From Rathayibacter sp. VKM Ac-2760 (lineage in GTDB: Bacteria > Actinomycetota > Actinomycetes > Actinomycetales > Microbacteriaceae): 64,000 bases of DNA. Within the stretch, counting starts at the first letter, position 1, and each line of letters opens with the position of its first letter. Position numbers and translations under genes: made by a program. Below are positions 1 to 8,651 of this stretch, one piece after another. Under the pieces are notes generated by a model. The model saw only the letters and a program-made list of their open reading frames with translations. It did no database searches and was not told the origin of the DNA. The DNA lies in the NCBI RefSeq assembly GCF_009834185.1, contig NZ_CP047173.1, positions 3,224,001 to 3,288,000 of the forward strand, read 5' to 3'.

Positions 1-44
1 AGCCCGAGCAGTCCGAGATAGAAGAGTTCGAGGGCGAGAAGCAT
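1..44 (-). CDS. 5' end of a membrane protein gene (partial)
   Basis: An open frame starts with ATG at 44 and runs leftwards off the window; the visible residues MLLALELFYLGLLG are hydrophobic and look like the first membrane segment. It starts 26 nt after the stop of the upstream small membrane protein gene on the same strand, so the two are probably co-transcribed. Too little is present to name a family. Confidence 0.5.
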   Translation of the reverse strand, partial: MLLALELFYLGLLG

Positions 45-70
45 GCCGCCATCCTATCCGGCGGCACCGC

Positions 71-331
71 TCAGAGGGCGGAGAGGGCGGCGATCCCGCT
101 GCCCGCGGCGACGACGACCATCGCACCGACGACGCTCGTCATCGTGCGCACCAGATAGCCGTCCGCCCGCGCCACGGCGAGCTGAACGGCGAAGGTGGCG
201 AGCACGCAGCCGCCGAAGGTCAGCGCGAGCCAGAGCTGCTGCGAGGCGGAGGGGGCGACGACGAGGGTGACGATCGAGCCGGCCAGCGCGAGCGCCCACA
301 CGGCTCCGATACCGACGCGATCCCTGCCCAT
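71..331 (-). CDS. small hypothetical membrane protein, 86 aa
   Basis: Family not recognised. The protein has three hydrophobic stretches (about residues 9-27, 33-55 and 63-84) with short charged turns, so it is probably a three-span inner-membrane protein. A -10-like CACAAT (minus strand, 343-338) lies 6 nt before the ATG, suggesting leaderless transcription. Divergent from glnR and followed closely by another membrane gene on the same strand. Confidence 0.65.
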   Translation of the reverse strand: MGRDRVGIGAVWALALAGSIVTLVVAPSASQQLWLALTFGGCVLATFAVQLAVARADGYLVRTMTSVVGAMVVVAAGSGIAALSAL

Positions 332-374
332 GCCCCAATTGTGCCCCAGGGAATCGGCCTCTCCGGCCCGCCGC

Positions 375-380
375 TAGTAT
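375..380 (+). promoter_or_regulatory. -10 box of glnR
   Basis: TAGTAT, followed 26 nt later by the GTG start at 407; a Shine-Dalgarno-like TGGAGGA sits at 397-403. Predicts a leader of about 20 nt. Position is seen in the sequence; activity is inferred. Confidence 0.5.
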
Positions 381-406
381 TGCCGGAGACCAGTTCTGGA
401 GGATCC

Positions 407-1096
407 GTGGCGCAGTTGTTGATACTGACCTCAGCCGGTGGCTCGGAGGTCCTCCCCGCCCTGGGGCTGCTCAGTCACAAGACCCGGCAGATCCCGGCCG
501 AGCCGGCGCACCTCGTGAACGCTCCGAGCTGCGATCTCATCTTCGTCGACGCGCGGCAGGACCTGGCGAGCGCGAAGTCGCTCTGCAAGATCCTCACGAC
601 GACCGGCATCAACGTGCCGCTCATCCTCATCCTCACCGAGGGCGGCCTCACCGCGGTCTCGGCCGACTGGGGCGTCAACGACGTCATCCTCGACTCCGCG
701 GGCCCCGCCGAGGTCGACGCGCGCATCCGCCTGGTCATCGGCCGGCTCGCCCAGGAGCAGTCGACCTCGCGCATCCAGGCGTCCGGTGTCGTCATCGACG
801 AGGCGAGCTACTCGGCGAAGGTGCACGGGCGCCCGCTCGATCTCACCTTCAAGGAGTTCGAGCTGCTGCGCTTCTTCGCGACGCACCCCTCGCGCGTCTT
901 CACCCGCGAGCAGCTGCTCAGCGAGGTCTGGGGCTACGACTACTTCGGCGGCACCCGCACGGTCGACGTGCACGTCCGGCGCCTGCGGGCCAAGCTCGGC
1001 GATCTCGAATCGCTCATCGGGACGGTCCGCAACGTCGGCTACCGCTTCAACGTGTACGAAGAGGACAATGAACGAGTCGCTCAATCTCTCGGTTGA
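407..1096 (+). CDS. glnR: GlnR-type orphan winged-helix response regulator
   Basis: Transcription factor of the GlnR group, which in actinobacteria controls nitrogen assimilation. The N-terminal receiver-like domain holds LPALGLL, FVDARQD and TEGGLTAVSADW, closely resembling mycobacterial GlnR. It lacks the usual N-terminal acidic pair of a phosphorylation pocket, typical of this atypical orphan class. The C-terminal OmpR/PhoB winged helix (about residues 135-225) ends with EVWGYDYFGGTRTVDVHVRR. The GTG at 407 is chosen because it has a good ribosome site and matches the family N terminus; an in-frame ATG at 341 would add 22 unlikely residues and lie upstream of the -10 box. It overlaps mshD by 29 nt, the same order as in Mycobacterium. 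Assignment to GlnR over another OmpR-type regulator rests on remembered family sequence. Confidence 0.85.
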   Translation: MAQLLILTSAGGSEVLPALGLLSHKTRQIPAEPAHLVNAPSCDLIFVDARQDLASAKSLCKILTTTGINVPLILILTEGGLTAVSADWGVNDVILDSAGPAEVDARIRLVIGRLAQEQSTSRIQASGVVIDEASYSAKVHGRPLDLTFKEFELLRFFATHPSRVFTREQLLSEVWGYDYFGGTRTVDVHVRRLRAKLGDLESLIGTVRNVGYRFNVYEEDNERVAQSLG

Positions 1097-1949
1097 GAAC
1101 CTGACCGATCCCGCCGTCGCGGCGGGTCTCGAGCACCTCATCGGCCGCGCGGCCTGGTTCGACGGCCGCCCGCCGTTCAGCGATCAGACCCTGATCGACG
1201 CGCGCACCGGCTCGCGCACGCTCCTCGTCGGGCTGCGCGCGGACGTCGTGGTCGCGGCCGCGGTGCTCGGCCAGGGCGAGCTGGAGTTCGTCGTCGATCC
1301 GGAGTGGCGCGGGGTCGGCTTCGGCCGCGCCGTCCTCGACCAGGTGCTCGCGAGCGGGCGGACCGGGCTGCTCGCCTGGGCGCACGGCGACCACCCGGCC
1401 GCGAGGGCCCTCGCCGCCTCGCACGACTTCGCGCCGGTGCGCACCCTGCTGCACCTCGCCCTCGATCCGCTCGTCGCCCCCGCCGTGTCCGTGCCCGAGG
1501 GCTTCGCGCTGTCGGACGCCCGGGAACTGGATCCCGCCGAGTGGGTGGCGCTCAACGCCCGCGTCTTCGCCGCGCACCCCGAGCAGGGCCGGATCACCGA
1601 GGAGGACCTCGCCGCCCGGCGCGCCGAGCCCTGGTACCGCGACGAGGACGTCCTCCTGCTGCGCGACGGCGACGGCGTGCTGGTCGGCTACGACTGGCTC
1701 AAGATCGAGCCGGAGTCGACCACGGGCGAGATCTACGTGCTCGGCGTCGCGCCGGAGACGGCGGGCCGCGGGCTCGGGCGCACCCTCCTCGGTGCGGGTC
1801 TCGCGCGGATGGTCGAGCGCGGCTGCACGGTCGCCGACCTCTACGTGGAGGCCGAGAACCGCTCGGCGGTCGCGCTGTACCGCTCGCTCGGCTTCACCGA
1901 CGCCGCCGTCGACGTGCAGTACCTGCACCGCCGACCCGCGGTCCGCTGA
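1068..1949 (+). CDS. mshD: mycothiol synthase (MshD)
   Basis: Acetylates Cys-GlcN-Ins with acetyl-CoA, the last step of mycothiol synthesis; mycothiol is the main low-molecular-weight thiol of actinobacteria. The 293-residue protein contains two GNAT domains, as expected. The N-terminal one carries DPEWRGVGFGRAVL and the C-terminal one VAPETAGRGLGRTLL followed by YVEAENRSAVALYRSLGF, the acetyl-CoA-binding and C-terminal signatures. The ATG at 1068 lies inside the 3' end of glnR (29-nt overlap), so translation is probably coupled. The glnR-mshD pairing matches Mycobacterium. A longer reading from 786 would be out-of-frame shadow of glnR. Confidence 0.9.
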   Translation: MNESLNLSVENLTDPAVAAGLEHLIGRAAWFDGRPPFSDQTLIDARTGSRTLLVGLRADVVVAAAVLGQGELEFVVDPEWRGVGFGRAVLDQVLASGRTGLLAWAHGDHPAARALAASHDFAPVRTLLHLALDPLVAPAVSVPEGFALSDARELDPAEWVALNARVFAAHPEQGRITEEDLAARRAEPWYRDEDVLLLRDGDGVLVGYDWLKIEPESTTGEIYVLGVAPETAGRGLGRTLLGAGLARMVERGCTVADLYVEAENRSAVALYRSLGFTDAAVDVQYLHRRPAVR

Positions 1950-1971
1950 CCGGGGCTCCTCCCCAGCCCGC

Positions 1972-2026
1972 GTTCACGCCGCATTCACCACGGGCGGCGC
2001 GAGCCGGTCGAGCGCGGTGCCAGGAT
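1972..2026 (+). promoter_or_regulatory. PHO-box-like direct repeat and -10 of ppk
   Basis: GTTCACG (1972-1978) and ATTCACC (1983-1989) are spaced 11 nt, the arrangement of the actinobacterial PhoP/PhoB box built of GTTCACC 11-mers. A -10-like CAGGAT at 2021-2026 ends 6 nt before the ppk ATG, which suggests a leaderless phosphate-regulated transcript. The regulator itself is not encoded in this window. Confidence 0.55.
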
Positions 2027-2032
2027 GGTCGC

Positions 2033-4240
2033 ATGGACGGCGACAACCTGATTCTCGAGGACGGTCTGAGCGACGAGCTCGACGACGACTTCGACGACGA
2101 GGAGGAGGAGCACTCCGACCCCCTGCTCCCGGACAACCGCTACCTCGATCGCGAGCTGAGCTGGCTGGCGTTCAACCAGCGCGTGCTCGAGCTGGCCGAG
2201 GACCCGCTGGTGCCCGCCCTCGAGCGGGCGAACTTCCTCGCGATCTTCTCGTCCAACCTCGACGAGTTCTTCATGGTCCGGGTCGCGGGGCTGAAGCGCC
2301 GCATCCTCACGGGCCTCGCGCTGCCGACGAACATCGGCCGCGTCCCCGTCGATGTGCTGACCGACATCTCCGAGAAGGCGCACCTGCTGCAGCAGCGGCA
2401 CTCGCGGGCCTTCAAGGAGCTCGTCGAGCCGGCCCTGCGCGACGCGGGCGTCGACATCGTCCGCTGGAGCGAGCTCAGCGACGCCGAGCGCGGGGTGCTC
2501 GACGACTACTTCTCGGCGCAGGTGTTCCCGGTGCTGATGCCGCTCGCGGTCGACCCGGCGCACCCGTTCCCGTACATCTCCGGGCTCTCGCTCAACCTCT
2601 CCGTGCGGGTCAGGAACCCCAAGACGCAGAAGACCGAGTTCGCGCGCCTCAAGGTGCCGCAGATGCTGCCGCGCTTCGTCCGCATCGAGGGCGTCGCCGC
2701 TCCGGGCGAGCCGATGCGGTTCATCTCGCTCGAGGACCTGATCGCGAACCAGCTCGACGACCTCTTCCCGGGCATGGAGATCCTCGACCACCACGTCTTC
2801 CGGGTCACCCGCAACGAGGACGTCGAGGTCGACGAGGACGAGACCGAGAACCTGATCAAGGCGCTCGAGAAGGAGCTGCTGCGTCGCCGCTTCGGCCCGC
2901 CGATCCGCCTCGAGGTGACCGACGACATGGACGACGAGACGCTGAGCCTCCTCGTCCGCGAGCTCGACATCACCACGCAGGAGGTCTACAAGCTGCCCGC
3001 GCCGCTGGACCTCGGCGGCCTCTTCAGCCTGCAGAAGATCGACCGGCCGGACCTGAAGTACCCGAACCACGTGCCGACGACGGCCGTGCAGCTCTCGCCG
3101 AGCGAGCCGAACCAGCGGCAGGACATCTTCAAGGCGGTCTCGCGCGGCGACGTGCTGCTGCACCACCCCTACGAGTCCTTCGCGACGAGCGTCCAGGCCT
3201 TCCTCGAGCAGGCGGCCGCCGATCCCGACGTGCTCGCGATCAAGCAGACGCTCTACCGCACCTCGGGCGACTCCCCCATCGTCGAGGCGCTCATCGACGC
3301 CGCGGAGTCGGGAAAGCAGGTGCTCGCGCTCGTCGAGATCAAGGCCCGCTTCGACGAGAAGGCCAACATCTCCTGGGCGCGCAAGCTCGAGAAGGCCGGC
3401 GTGCACGTGGTCTACGGCCTCGTCGGTCTGAAGACGCACTGCAAGCTCGCCCTGGTGATCCGCCAGGAGAAGGGCGGCGTGCTGCGGCACTACTCCCACA
3501 TCGGCACCGGCAACTACAACCCGAAGACCTCGCGCATCTACGAGGACCTCGGGCTGCTCACCGCCGACCCCGAGGTCGGCAAGGACCTCACCCGGCTCTT
3601 CAACGAGCTCTCGGGCTACGCGATCGAGAAGAAGTTCAAGCGCCTGCTGGTCGCGCCGCGCCACCTGCGCAAGGGACTGCTCAAGCGCATCGCGGCCGAG
3701 ACCGAGAACGCGCGCGCGGGTCGGCTCTCGGGCATCCGGATCAAGATGAACTCGATCGTGGACGAGTCGGTCATCGACGCGCTCTACCGCGCCAGCCAGG
3801 CCGGCGTGCCGGTCGACGTCTGGGTCCGCGGCATCTGCGGGCTGAAGCCCGGGCAGGAGGGGCTCTCCGAGACCATCCGGGTGCGCTCGATCCTGGGCCG
3901 CTACCTCGAGCACTCGCGCATCTTCAGCTTCGTCAACGGCGGCGAGCCGGAGGTCTTCATCGGCAGCGCCGACATGATGCACCGCAACCTCGACCGCCGC
4001 GTCGAGGCGCTGGTGCGGATCGTCGAGCCCGCGCACCTCAGCGAGATCGCCGACATGTTCGACCGCGCGATGGACGAGAGGACGGCGTCCTGGTGGCTCG
4101 GGCCGGACGGCACCTGGACCCGGCACCACCTCGACGAGGACGGCGCCCCGCTCTCCGATCTGCAGAACCGGCTGATGCAGCACATCACGCATCGCAAGCG
4201 CACCGCGACGCGGACCGGCTCCCGAGCCACCGCCCGCTGA
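2033..4240 (+). CDS. ppk: polyphosphate kinase (RNA degradosome polyphosphate kinase)
   Basis: Reversibly polymerises the gamma phosphate of ATP into inorganic polyphosphate. At 735 residues it is slightly longer than E. coli Ppk, with an acidic N-terminal extension (Asp/Glu-rich, residues 6-30) before the conserved YLDRELSWLAFNQRV. The two catalytic-core histidines of the family are at about His469 (LKTHCKLAL) and His489 (YSHIGTGNYNPKTSRIYEDL); the first block is preceded by FDEKANISWARKLEKAGVHV. The C-terminal phospholipase-D-like part has FIGSADMMHRNLDRRVE. The ATG at 2033 sits 6 nt after a -10-like box and behind a PHO-box-like repeat. Next gene starts 4 nt after the stop, so they form an operon. 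Confidence 0.93.
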   Translation: MDGDNLILEDGLSDELDDDFDDEEEEHSDPLLPDNRYLDRELSWLAFNQRVLELAEDPLVPALERANFLAIFSSNLDEFFMVRVAGLKRRILTGLALPTNIGRVPVDVLTDISEKAHLLQQRHSRAFKELVEPALRDAGVDIVRWSELSDAERGVLDDYFSAQVFPVLMPLAVDPAHPFPYISGLSLNLSVRVRNPKTQKTEFARLKVPQMLPRFVRIEGVAAPGEPMRFISLEDLIANQLDDLFPGMEILDHHVFRVTRNEDVEVDEDETENLIKALEKELLRRRFGPPIRLEVTDDMDDETLSLLVRELDITTQEVYKLPAPLDLGGLFSLQKIDRPDLKYPNHVPTTAVQLSPSEPNQRQDIFKAVSRGDVLLHHPYESFATSVQAFLEQAAADPDVLAIKQTLYRTSGDSPIVEALIDAAESGKQVLALVEIKARFDEKANISWARKLEKAGVHVVYGLVGLKTHCKLALVIRQEKGGVLRHYSHIGTGNYNPKTSRIYEDLGLLTADPEVGKDLTRLFNELSGYAIEKKFKRLLVAPRHLRKGLLKRIAAETENARAGRLSGIRIKMNSIVDESVIDALYRASQAGVPVDVWVRGICGLKPGQEGLSETIRVRSILGRYLEHSRIFSFVNGGEPEVFIGSADMMHRNLDRRVEALVRIVEPAHLSEIADMFDRAMDERTASWWLGPDGTWTRHHLDEDGAPLSDLQNRLMQHITHRKRTATRTGSRATAR

Positions 4241-4244
4241 CGCC

Positions 4245-5180
4245 GTGACGGGAACCGTCTACGCGGCCGGCGCCGTGTGCTGGCGGATCATCGAGGGCCG
4301 CCCGCACATCCTCGTGATCCACCGGCCGCACCGCCGGGACGTCAGCCTGCCCAAGGGCAAGGTCGACCCCGGCGAGTCGCTGCCGGAGACCGCGGTGCGC
4401 GAGATCCGCGAGGAGACCGGCTTCGCGGTCGCGCTCGGGGTGCCGCTCGGCTCGGTCGAGTACACGCTGCCGAACGGGCGCCCGAAGGCCGTGCACTACT
4501 GGGCCGCGCGGGTGACCGAGAAGGCCGTGCTCGCCTCCGACTTCGTGCCGAATCACGAGGTCGAGGCGCTGGAGTGGGTCACGCTCAAGCGCGCCCGCGC
4601 CTACCTGACCTACCCGCACGACGTCGAGATCGTCGACGAGTTCGCCCGGATCGTCTCGCGCGGCACGCACGACACGTTCGCGATCGTGGTGCTGCGGCAC
4701 GCGAAGGCGGTGCCCGCCTCCTCCTGGGACGGGCGCGACTCGACCCGGCGGCTGAACCGTCGCGGCGTCGAGGAGGCGGCGGCCGCGAGCCGGGCCGTCG
4801 CCGCCTGGCGACCCCGGCGGCTCGTGTCGAGCACGGCGAAGCGCTGCCGCAGCACGATCGCGCCGCTCTCCTCGCTCCTCAAGCGCCCGGTGCGCCTCTC
4901 GGAGGACCTCAGCCAGGACGCGCACGAGCACGGCAGCGCCGAGGTCCGGGCCGTCGTCGGCAAGCGGGTGCGCGCGCGCAAGAGCGCGGTCCTGTGCAGT
5001 CACGGGCCGGTGATCCCCGAGATCCTGCGCGAGCTGGCGCTGGCGACCGCGACCCCGCTCGGGCCGTACCTCGAGGAGGCGTCCGCCCTGCCGACGGGCG
5101 GATTCGCCGTCGTCCACCTCTCGATCGAGCACCCGGGCTCCGGGATCGTCGCCATCGAGACCCACGACGCACTGGGCTGA
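4245..5180 (+). CDS. Nudix hydrolase fused to histidine phosphatase (MutT1-like)
   Basis: A 311-residue two-domain protein. Residues about 1-140 are a Nudix domain with the box GKVDPGES...REIREETGF. Residues about 148-311 form a SixA-like histidine phosphatase with the LRHAKA motif and a second histidine in CSHGPVIPE. The architecture and position next to ppk match mycobacterial MutT1, which sanitises 8-oxo-guanine nucleotides and cleaves dinucleoside polyphosphates; the exact substrate here is inferred. The start is GTG, 4 nt after the ppk stop, indicating co-transcription and perhaps shared PHO control. Confidence 0.88.
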   Translation: MTGTVYAAGAVCWRIIEGRPHILVIHRPHRRDVSLPKGKVDPGESLPETAVREIREETGFAVALGVPLGSVEYTLPNGRPKAVHYWAARVTEKAVLASDFVPNHEVEALEWVTLKRARAYLTYPHDVEIVDEFARIVSRGTHDTFAIVVLRHAKAVPASSWDGRDSTRRLNRRGVEEAAAASRAVAAWRPRRLVSSTAKRCRSTIAPLSSLLKRPVRLSEDLSQDAHEHGSAEVRAVVGKRVRARKSAVLCSHGPVIPEILRELALATATPLGPYLEEASALPTGGFAVVHLSIEHPGSGIVAIETHDALG

Positions 5181-5269
5181 GGCCCGGCCGGAATCGGCTG
5201 CAGCGCACCCGATCGGTGCCGCGCGAATAGTGCTCCTGTGCGCTCCGCACCGCCTGAGGGCGGCCCGTC

Positions 5270-5324
5270 GTTCACCGCGCGTTCACCGAGCGGACGGGGC
5301 CAGGACACGACCCCTCCGTACTCT
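5270..5324 (+). promoter_or_regulatory. PHO box and -10 upstream of pstS
   Basis: Two perfect GTTCACC heptamers at 5270-5276 and 5281-5287, 11 nt apart, form a textbook actinobacterial PHO box. A -10-like TACTCT lies at 5319-5324, about 63 nt before the pstS start. This predicts induction of the pst operon on phosphate limitation. Confidence 0.7.
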
Positions 5325-5387
5325 CGCTGGCGGGCCGCACCAAGCCCGTTCTGTTTCCCCCTGCTTTCCTACCCGAAAGGGATACTT

Positions 5388-6488
5388 GTGCGTTTCTCGC
5401 GTCTCGGCCAGGCGGCCGTCATCGCCGCCGTCGCAGCCATCACGCTGACCTCCTGTGCTGCCAACGAAGGAGGTGCCTCCGCGGGCGAGTCCTCCTCCGG
5501 CTCCGCCAGCACCCTCGAGGGCACCCTCAACGGCATCGGCGCCTCCTCGCAGGGCTCCGCCCAGGAGGCCTGGGTCTCCGCCTTCCAGCAGGCGAACACC
5601 GGCGTCACCGTCAACTACTCCCCCGACGGCTCCGGCGCGGGCCGCGAGGCGTTCATCGCCGGCGGTGCCGATTTCGCCGGCTCCGACCGCGCGCTGAAGC
5701 TCGAGGAGCTCGACGGCTCCTTCGGCAAGTGCGTCGAGGGCACCTCCGCCATCGACGTCCCGGCCTACATCTCGCCGATCGCGATCGTGTTCAACGTGGA
5801 GGGCCTCGACGAGCTGAACCTCGACGCCGCCACCATCGCGGGCATCTTCAAGGGCACCATCACCACCTGGAACGCCCCCGAGATCGCCGCGCTGAACCCC
5901 GACGCGACGCTCCCGTCCTCCAACATCACCGCTGTGCACCGCTCGGACGACTCGGGAACCACCGAGAACTTCGCCGCGTACCTCAACGCGACCGCGCCCA
6001 CCGTGTGGGACGCCGAGCCCGACGGAGTCTGGCCCTACGAGGGCGGCGAGGCCGCCCAGGGCACCTCGGGCGTCATCGACACCGTCACCAACGGCCAGAA
6101 CACCATCGGCTACGCCGACGCCTCGCGCGCCGGCAGCCTGGGCACCGCCAAGGTGAAGGTCGGCGACGACTTCGTCGCCTACTCGCCCGAGGCCGCTGCC
6201 GCGATCGTCGACGCGTCCCCCGAGGCGACCGACCGTCCCGACAACGACATCGTCTACGAGATCGACTACGCCTCCGAGGAGTCCGGCGTCTACCCGGTCG
6301 TCCTGGTGAGCTACCTCATCGCCTGCCAGGAGTACCAGGAGCCCGCCACCGGCGAGCTCGTCAAGGCGTACCTCGGCTACGTGACCAGCGAGGAGGGCCA
6401 GGCCGAGGCCGCCACCTCCGCCGGCGCCGCGCCGCTCTCGTCCGAGCTGTCGGCCCAGGTCGCCACCGCGATCGAGTCGATCAAGTAA
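5388..6488 (+). CDS. pstS: phosphate ABC transporter substrate-binding lipoprotein PstS
   Basis: Extracytoplasmic phosphate-binding lipoprotein that feeds the PstCAB permease. The 366-residue protein opens with a lipoprotein signal peptide ending in the lipobox LTSC (about residues 20-23), then a Ser/Gly-rich linker, then the PBP domain. Phosphate-contact motifs are visible: GIGASSQ, GSDRALK, HRSDDSGTTENF and APLSS near the end. The GTG at 5388 is preceded by GAAAGGG at 5375-5381 and directly gives the signal peptide; an upstream in-frame start at 5238 would place the PHO box in coding sequence. First gene of pstSCAB. Confidence 0.95.
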   Translation: MRFSRLGQAAVIAAVAAITLTSCAANEGGASAGESSSGSASTLEGTLNGIGASSQGSAQEAWVSAFQQANTGVTVNYSPDGSGAGREAFIAGGADFAGSDRALKLEELDGSFGKCVEGTSAIDVPAYISPIAIVFNVEGLDELNLDAATIAGIFKGTITTWNAPEIAALNPDATLPSSNITAVHRSDDSGTTENFAAYLNATAPTVWDAEPDGVWPYEGGEAAQGTSGVIDTVTNGQNTIGYADASRAGSLGTAKVKVGDDFVAYSPEAAAAIVDASPEATDRPDNDIVYEIDYASEESGVYPVVLVSYLIACQEYQEPATGELVKAYLGYVTSEEGQAEAATSAGAAPLSSELSAQVATAIESIK

Positions 6489-6499
6489 TCTCCCCCTCA

Positions 6500-6539
6500 T
6501 GACGCGGCCCCGGACCCCAGCCGGTCCGGGGCCGCGTCA
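6500..6539 (+). terminator. intercistronic hairpin between pstS and pstC
   Basis: A 17-bp stem (6500-6516 with 6523-6539; GACGCGGCCCCGGACC and its complement) closed by a 6-nt loop. There is no T-run, as usual in high-GC actinobacteria. It probably acts as a partial terminator or 3' stabiliser, raising pstS over pstC expression, a common arrangement for binding-protein genes. Confidence 0.7.
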
Positions 6540-6581
6540 CGGCTCGGCCCCCTCCCCCACACCGAACGCAGGGACACCCAC

Positions 6582-7526
6582 ATGACCACCGCAGAGCGGC
6601 CCGTCGGCGCCATCAAGGCGAAGCAGCGGCCCGCAGACCGGATCTTCTCCGGAACGGCAGTCGCCTCCGGCGCGCTGATCCTCGTCATCCTCGCCGCCGT
6701 CGCCCTCTTCCTGGTCGTCCAGTCGATCCCGGCCCTCACGGCGTCCCCCGACACGATCTCCGGCGGAGCGGGCTTCTGGTCCTACGTCGGCCCGCTCGTG
6801 TTCGGCACCGTCTACGCCGCCGGGCTCGCGATGGTGATCGCGGTCCCCATCGCGATCGGGATCGCGCTCTTCATCTCGCACTACGCCCCGCGCAAGCTCG
6901 CGCAGGGCCTCGGCTACGTGATCGACCTGCTGGCCGCCGTGCCGTCGGTCGTCTTCGGCCTCTGGGGCATCACGGTGCTCGCCCCCTTCGTCCAGCCGTT
7001 CTACGCGTTCCTCACGGACGCCTTCGGCTGGTTCCCGCTCTTCAACGGCCCGGTCTCCGGCACCGGCCGCACGATCCTCACCGTCGCCCTCGTGCTCGCG
7101 GTCATGATCCTGCCGATCGTCACGGCGATCTCGCGCGAGGTGTTCCTCCAGACGCCGACGCTGCACGAGGAGGCGGCGCTCGCCCTGGGCGCGACCCGCT
7201 GGGAGATGGTCCGCACGGCGGTCCTGCCCTTCGGCCGCCCCGGCATCATCTCCGCGTCGATGCTCGGCCTCGGCCGCGCGCTCGGCGAGACGATGGCGGT
7301 CGCCATCGTGCTCTCGCCCTCGTTCGTCGTGAACTTCGCGCTGCTGCAGTCGACGAACTCCAACACCGTCGCCGCGAACATCGCACTGAGCTTCCCCGAG
7401 GCCTATGGCCTCAAGGTCAACGAGCTCGTCGCGTCCGGCCTGATGCTCTTCGTCATCACGCTGCTGGTCAACATGCTCGCCCGCTACATCATCAACCGCC
7501 GCAAGGCCTTCTCGGGAGCGAACTGA
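6582..7526 (+). CDS. pstC: phosphate ABC transporter permease PstC
   Basis: One of the two membrane subunits of the Pst phosphate importer. The 314 residues contain about six hydrophobic segments, starting with ALILVILAAVALFLVVQ near residue 28. The cytoplasmic coupling loop typical of the family reads EEAALALGATRWEMVRTAVLP, followed by GRALGETMAVAIVL. It starts 93 nt after pstS, beyond the hairpin, and its stop TGA overlaps the pstA ATG by one base, so translation is coupled. Confidence 0.94.
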   Translation: MTTAERPVGAIKAKQRPADRIFSGTAVASGALILVILAAVALFLVVQSIPALTASPDTISGGAGFWSYVGPLVFGTVYAAGLAMVIAVPIAIGIALFISHYAPRKLAQGLGYVIDLLAAVPSVVFGLWGITVLAPFVQPFYAFLTDAFGWFPLFNGPVSGTGRTILTVALVLAVMILPIVTAISREVFLQTPTLHEEAALALGATRWEMVRTAVLPFGRPGIISASMLGLGRALGETMAVAIVLSPSFVVNFALLQSTNSNTVAANIALSFPEAYGLKVNELVASGLMLFVITLLVNMLARYIINRRKAFSGAN

Positions 7527-8635
7527 TGGTCACGATGACTCCGCCCCGCCAGCGCCGCGTCGAGGACGCGGTCCCTGCGCCGGTCAACACGCTCACCAGC
7601 GGTCAGCTGCCCAAGTGGGCGCCCGCCGCCCTGCTCGTCGGCAGCATCGCCCTGATGGCTCTCGTCTACGCCCTCCTCGCCGTCACCGGCACCACCCAGG
7701 GGTTCGACGTCGTCGGCACCGTCTTCTTCGGCGCCGTGCTCTACACGGTCGCCGTCTTCGTCCTCGCCCGCCTGGTCGAGGGCCCCCGCCGCGCCACGGA
7801 CCGGGTCGTCACCACCCTGGTCACCGCCGCGTTCGTCGTCGCGCTGATCCCGCTGATCTCGCTGATGTACACGGCGGTCACCGCCGGCGCCGCGCGCTTC
7901 GACCTCCTCTTCTTCACCTCCTCGATGCGCAACGTCGTCGGCGAGGGCGGCGGAGCGCTGCACGCGATCATGGGCACGCTGATCATCACGGCTCTGGCCG
8001 CGGTCATCTCGATCCCGATCGGCCTGATGACGGCGATCTACCTGGTCGAGTACGGCCGGGGCGCGCTCGCCCGCGGCATCACCTTCTTCGTCGACGTGAT
8101 GACGGGCATCCCCTCGATCGTCGCCGGCCTCTTCGCCTACGCGCTGCTGGTGCTCCTCTTCGGCGACGGCATCCGGATGGGCTTCGGCGGCGCGATCGCG
8201 CTGTCGGTGCTGATGATCCCGGTCGTCGTGCGCTCCACCGAGGAGATGCTGCGGCTGGTGCCGAACGAGCTGCGCGAGGCCTCCTTCGCCCTCGGCGTGC
8301 CCAAGTGGCTCACCGTCGTGAAGATCGTCCTGCCGACCTCGATCGCCGGCATCGTCACGGGCGTCATGCTCTCGATCGCCCGCGTCATCGGCGAGACCGC
8401 CCCGCTGCTCATCGTCGCCGGGTTCACCCAGTCGATGAACTACAACCCGTTCGACGACCGGATGATGACCCTCCCGGTCTTCGTGTTCCGCCAGTACGCC
8501 GACCAGGGGGCCGACGCCGCCGCCTACATCGATCGGGCCTGGACCGGCGCGCTGGTCCTCATCCTGATCGTCATGCTGCTCAACCTGCTCGCTCGCCTGG
8601 TCGCGCGCATCTTCGCCCCCAAGCTCGGCCGCTAA
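7526..8635 (+). CDS. pstA: phosphate ABC transporter permease PstA
   Basis: Second membrane subunit of the Pst importer. At 369 residues it is longer than E. coli PstA because of an extra hydrophobic N-terminal region (two or three segments before about residue 125), which is usual in actinobacteria. Family motifs include GIPSIVAGLFAYAL, the coupling loop ELREASFALGVPKWLTVVKI and ARVIGETAPLLIVAG. It overlaps pstC by 1 nt and is followed 16 nt later by pstB. Confidence 0.94.
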   Translation: MVTMTPPRQRRVEDAVPAPVNTLTSGQLPKWAPAALLVGSIALMALVYALLAVTGTTQGFDVVGTVFFGAVLYTVAVFVLARLVEGPRRATDRVVTTLVTAAFVVALIPLISLMYTAVTAGAARFDLLFFTSSMRNVVGEGGGALHAIMGTLIITALAAVISIPIGLMTAIYLVEYGRGALARGITFFVDVMTGIPSIVAGLFAYALLVLLFGDGIRMGFGGAIALSVLMIPVVVRSTEEMLRLVPNELREASFALGVPKWLTVVKIVLPTSIAGIVTGVMLSIARVIGETAPLLIVAGFTQSMNYNPFDDRMMTLPVFVFRQYADQGADAAAYIDRAWTGALVLILIVMLLNLLARLVARIFAPKLGR

Positions 8636-8651
8636 CCCTAAGGATCTTCCG

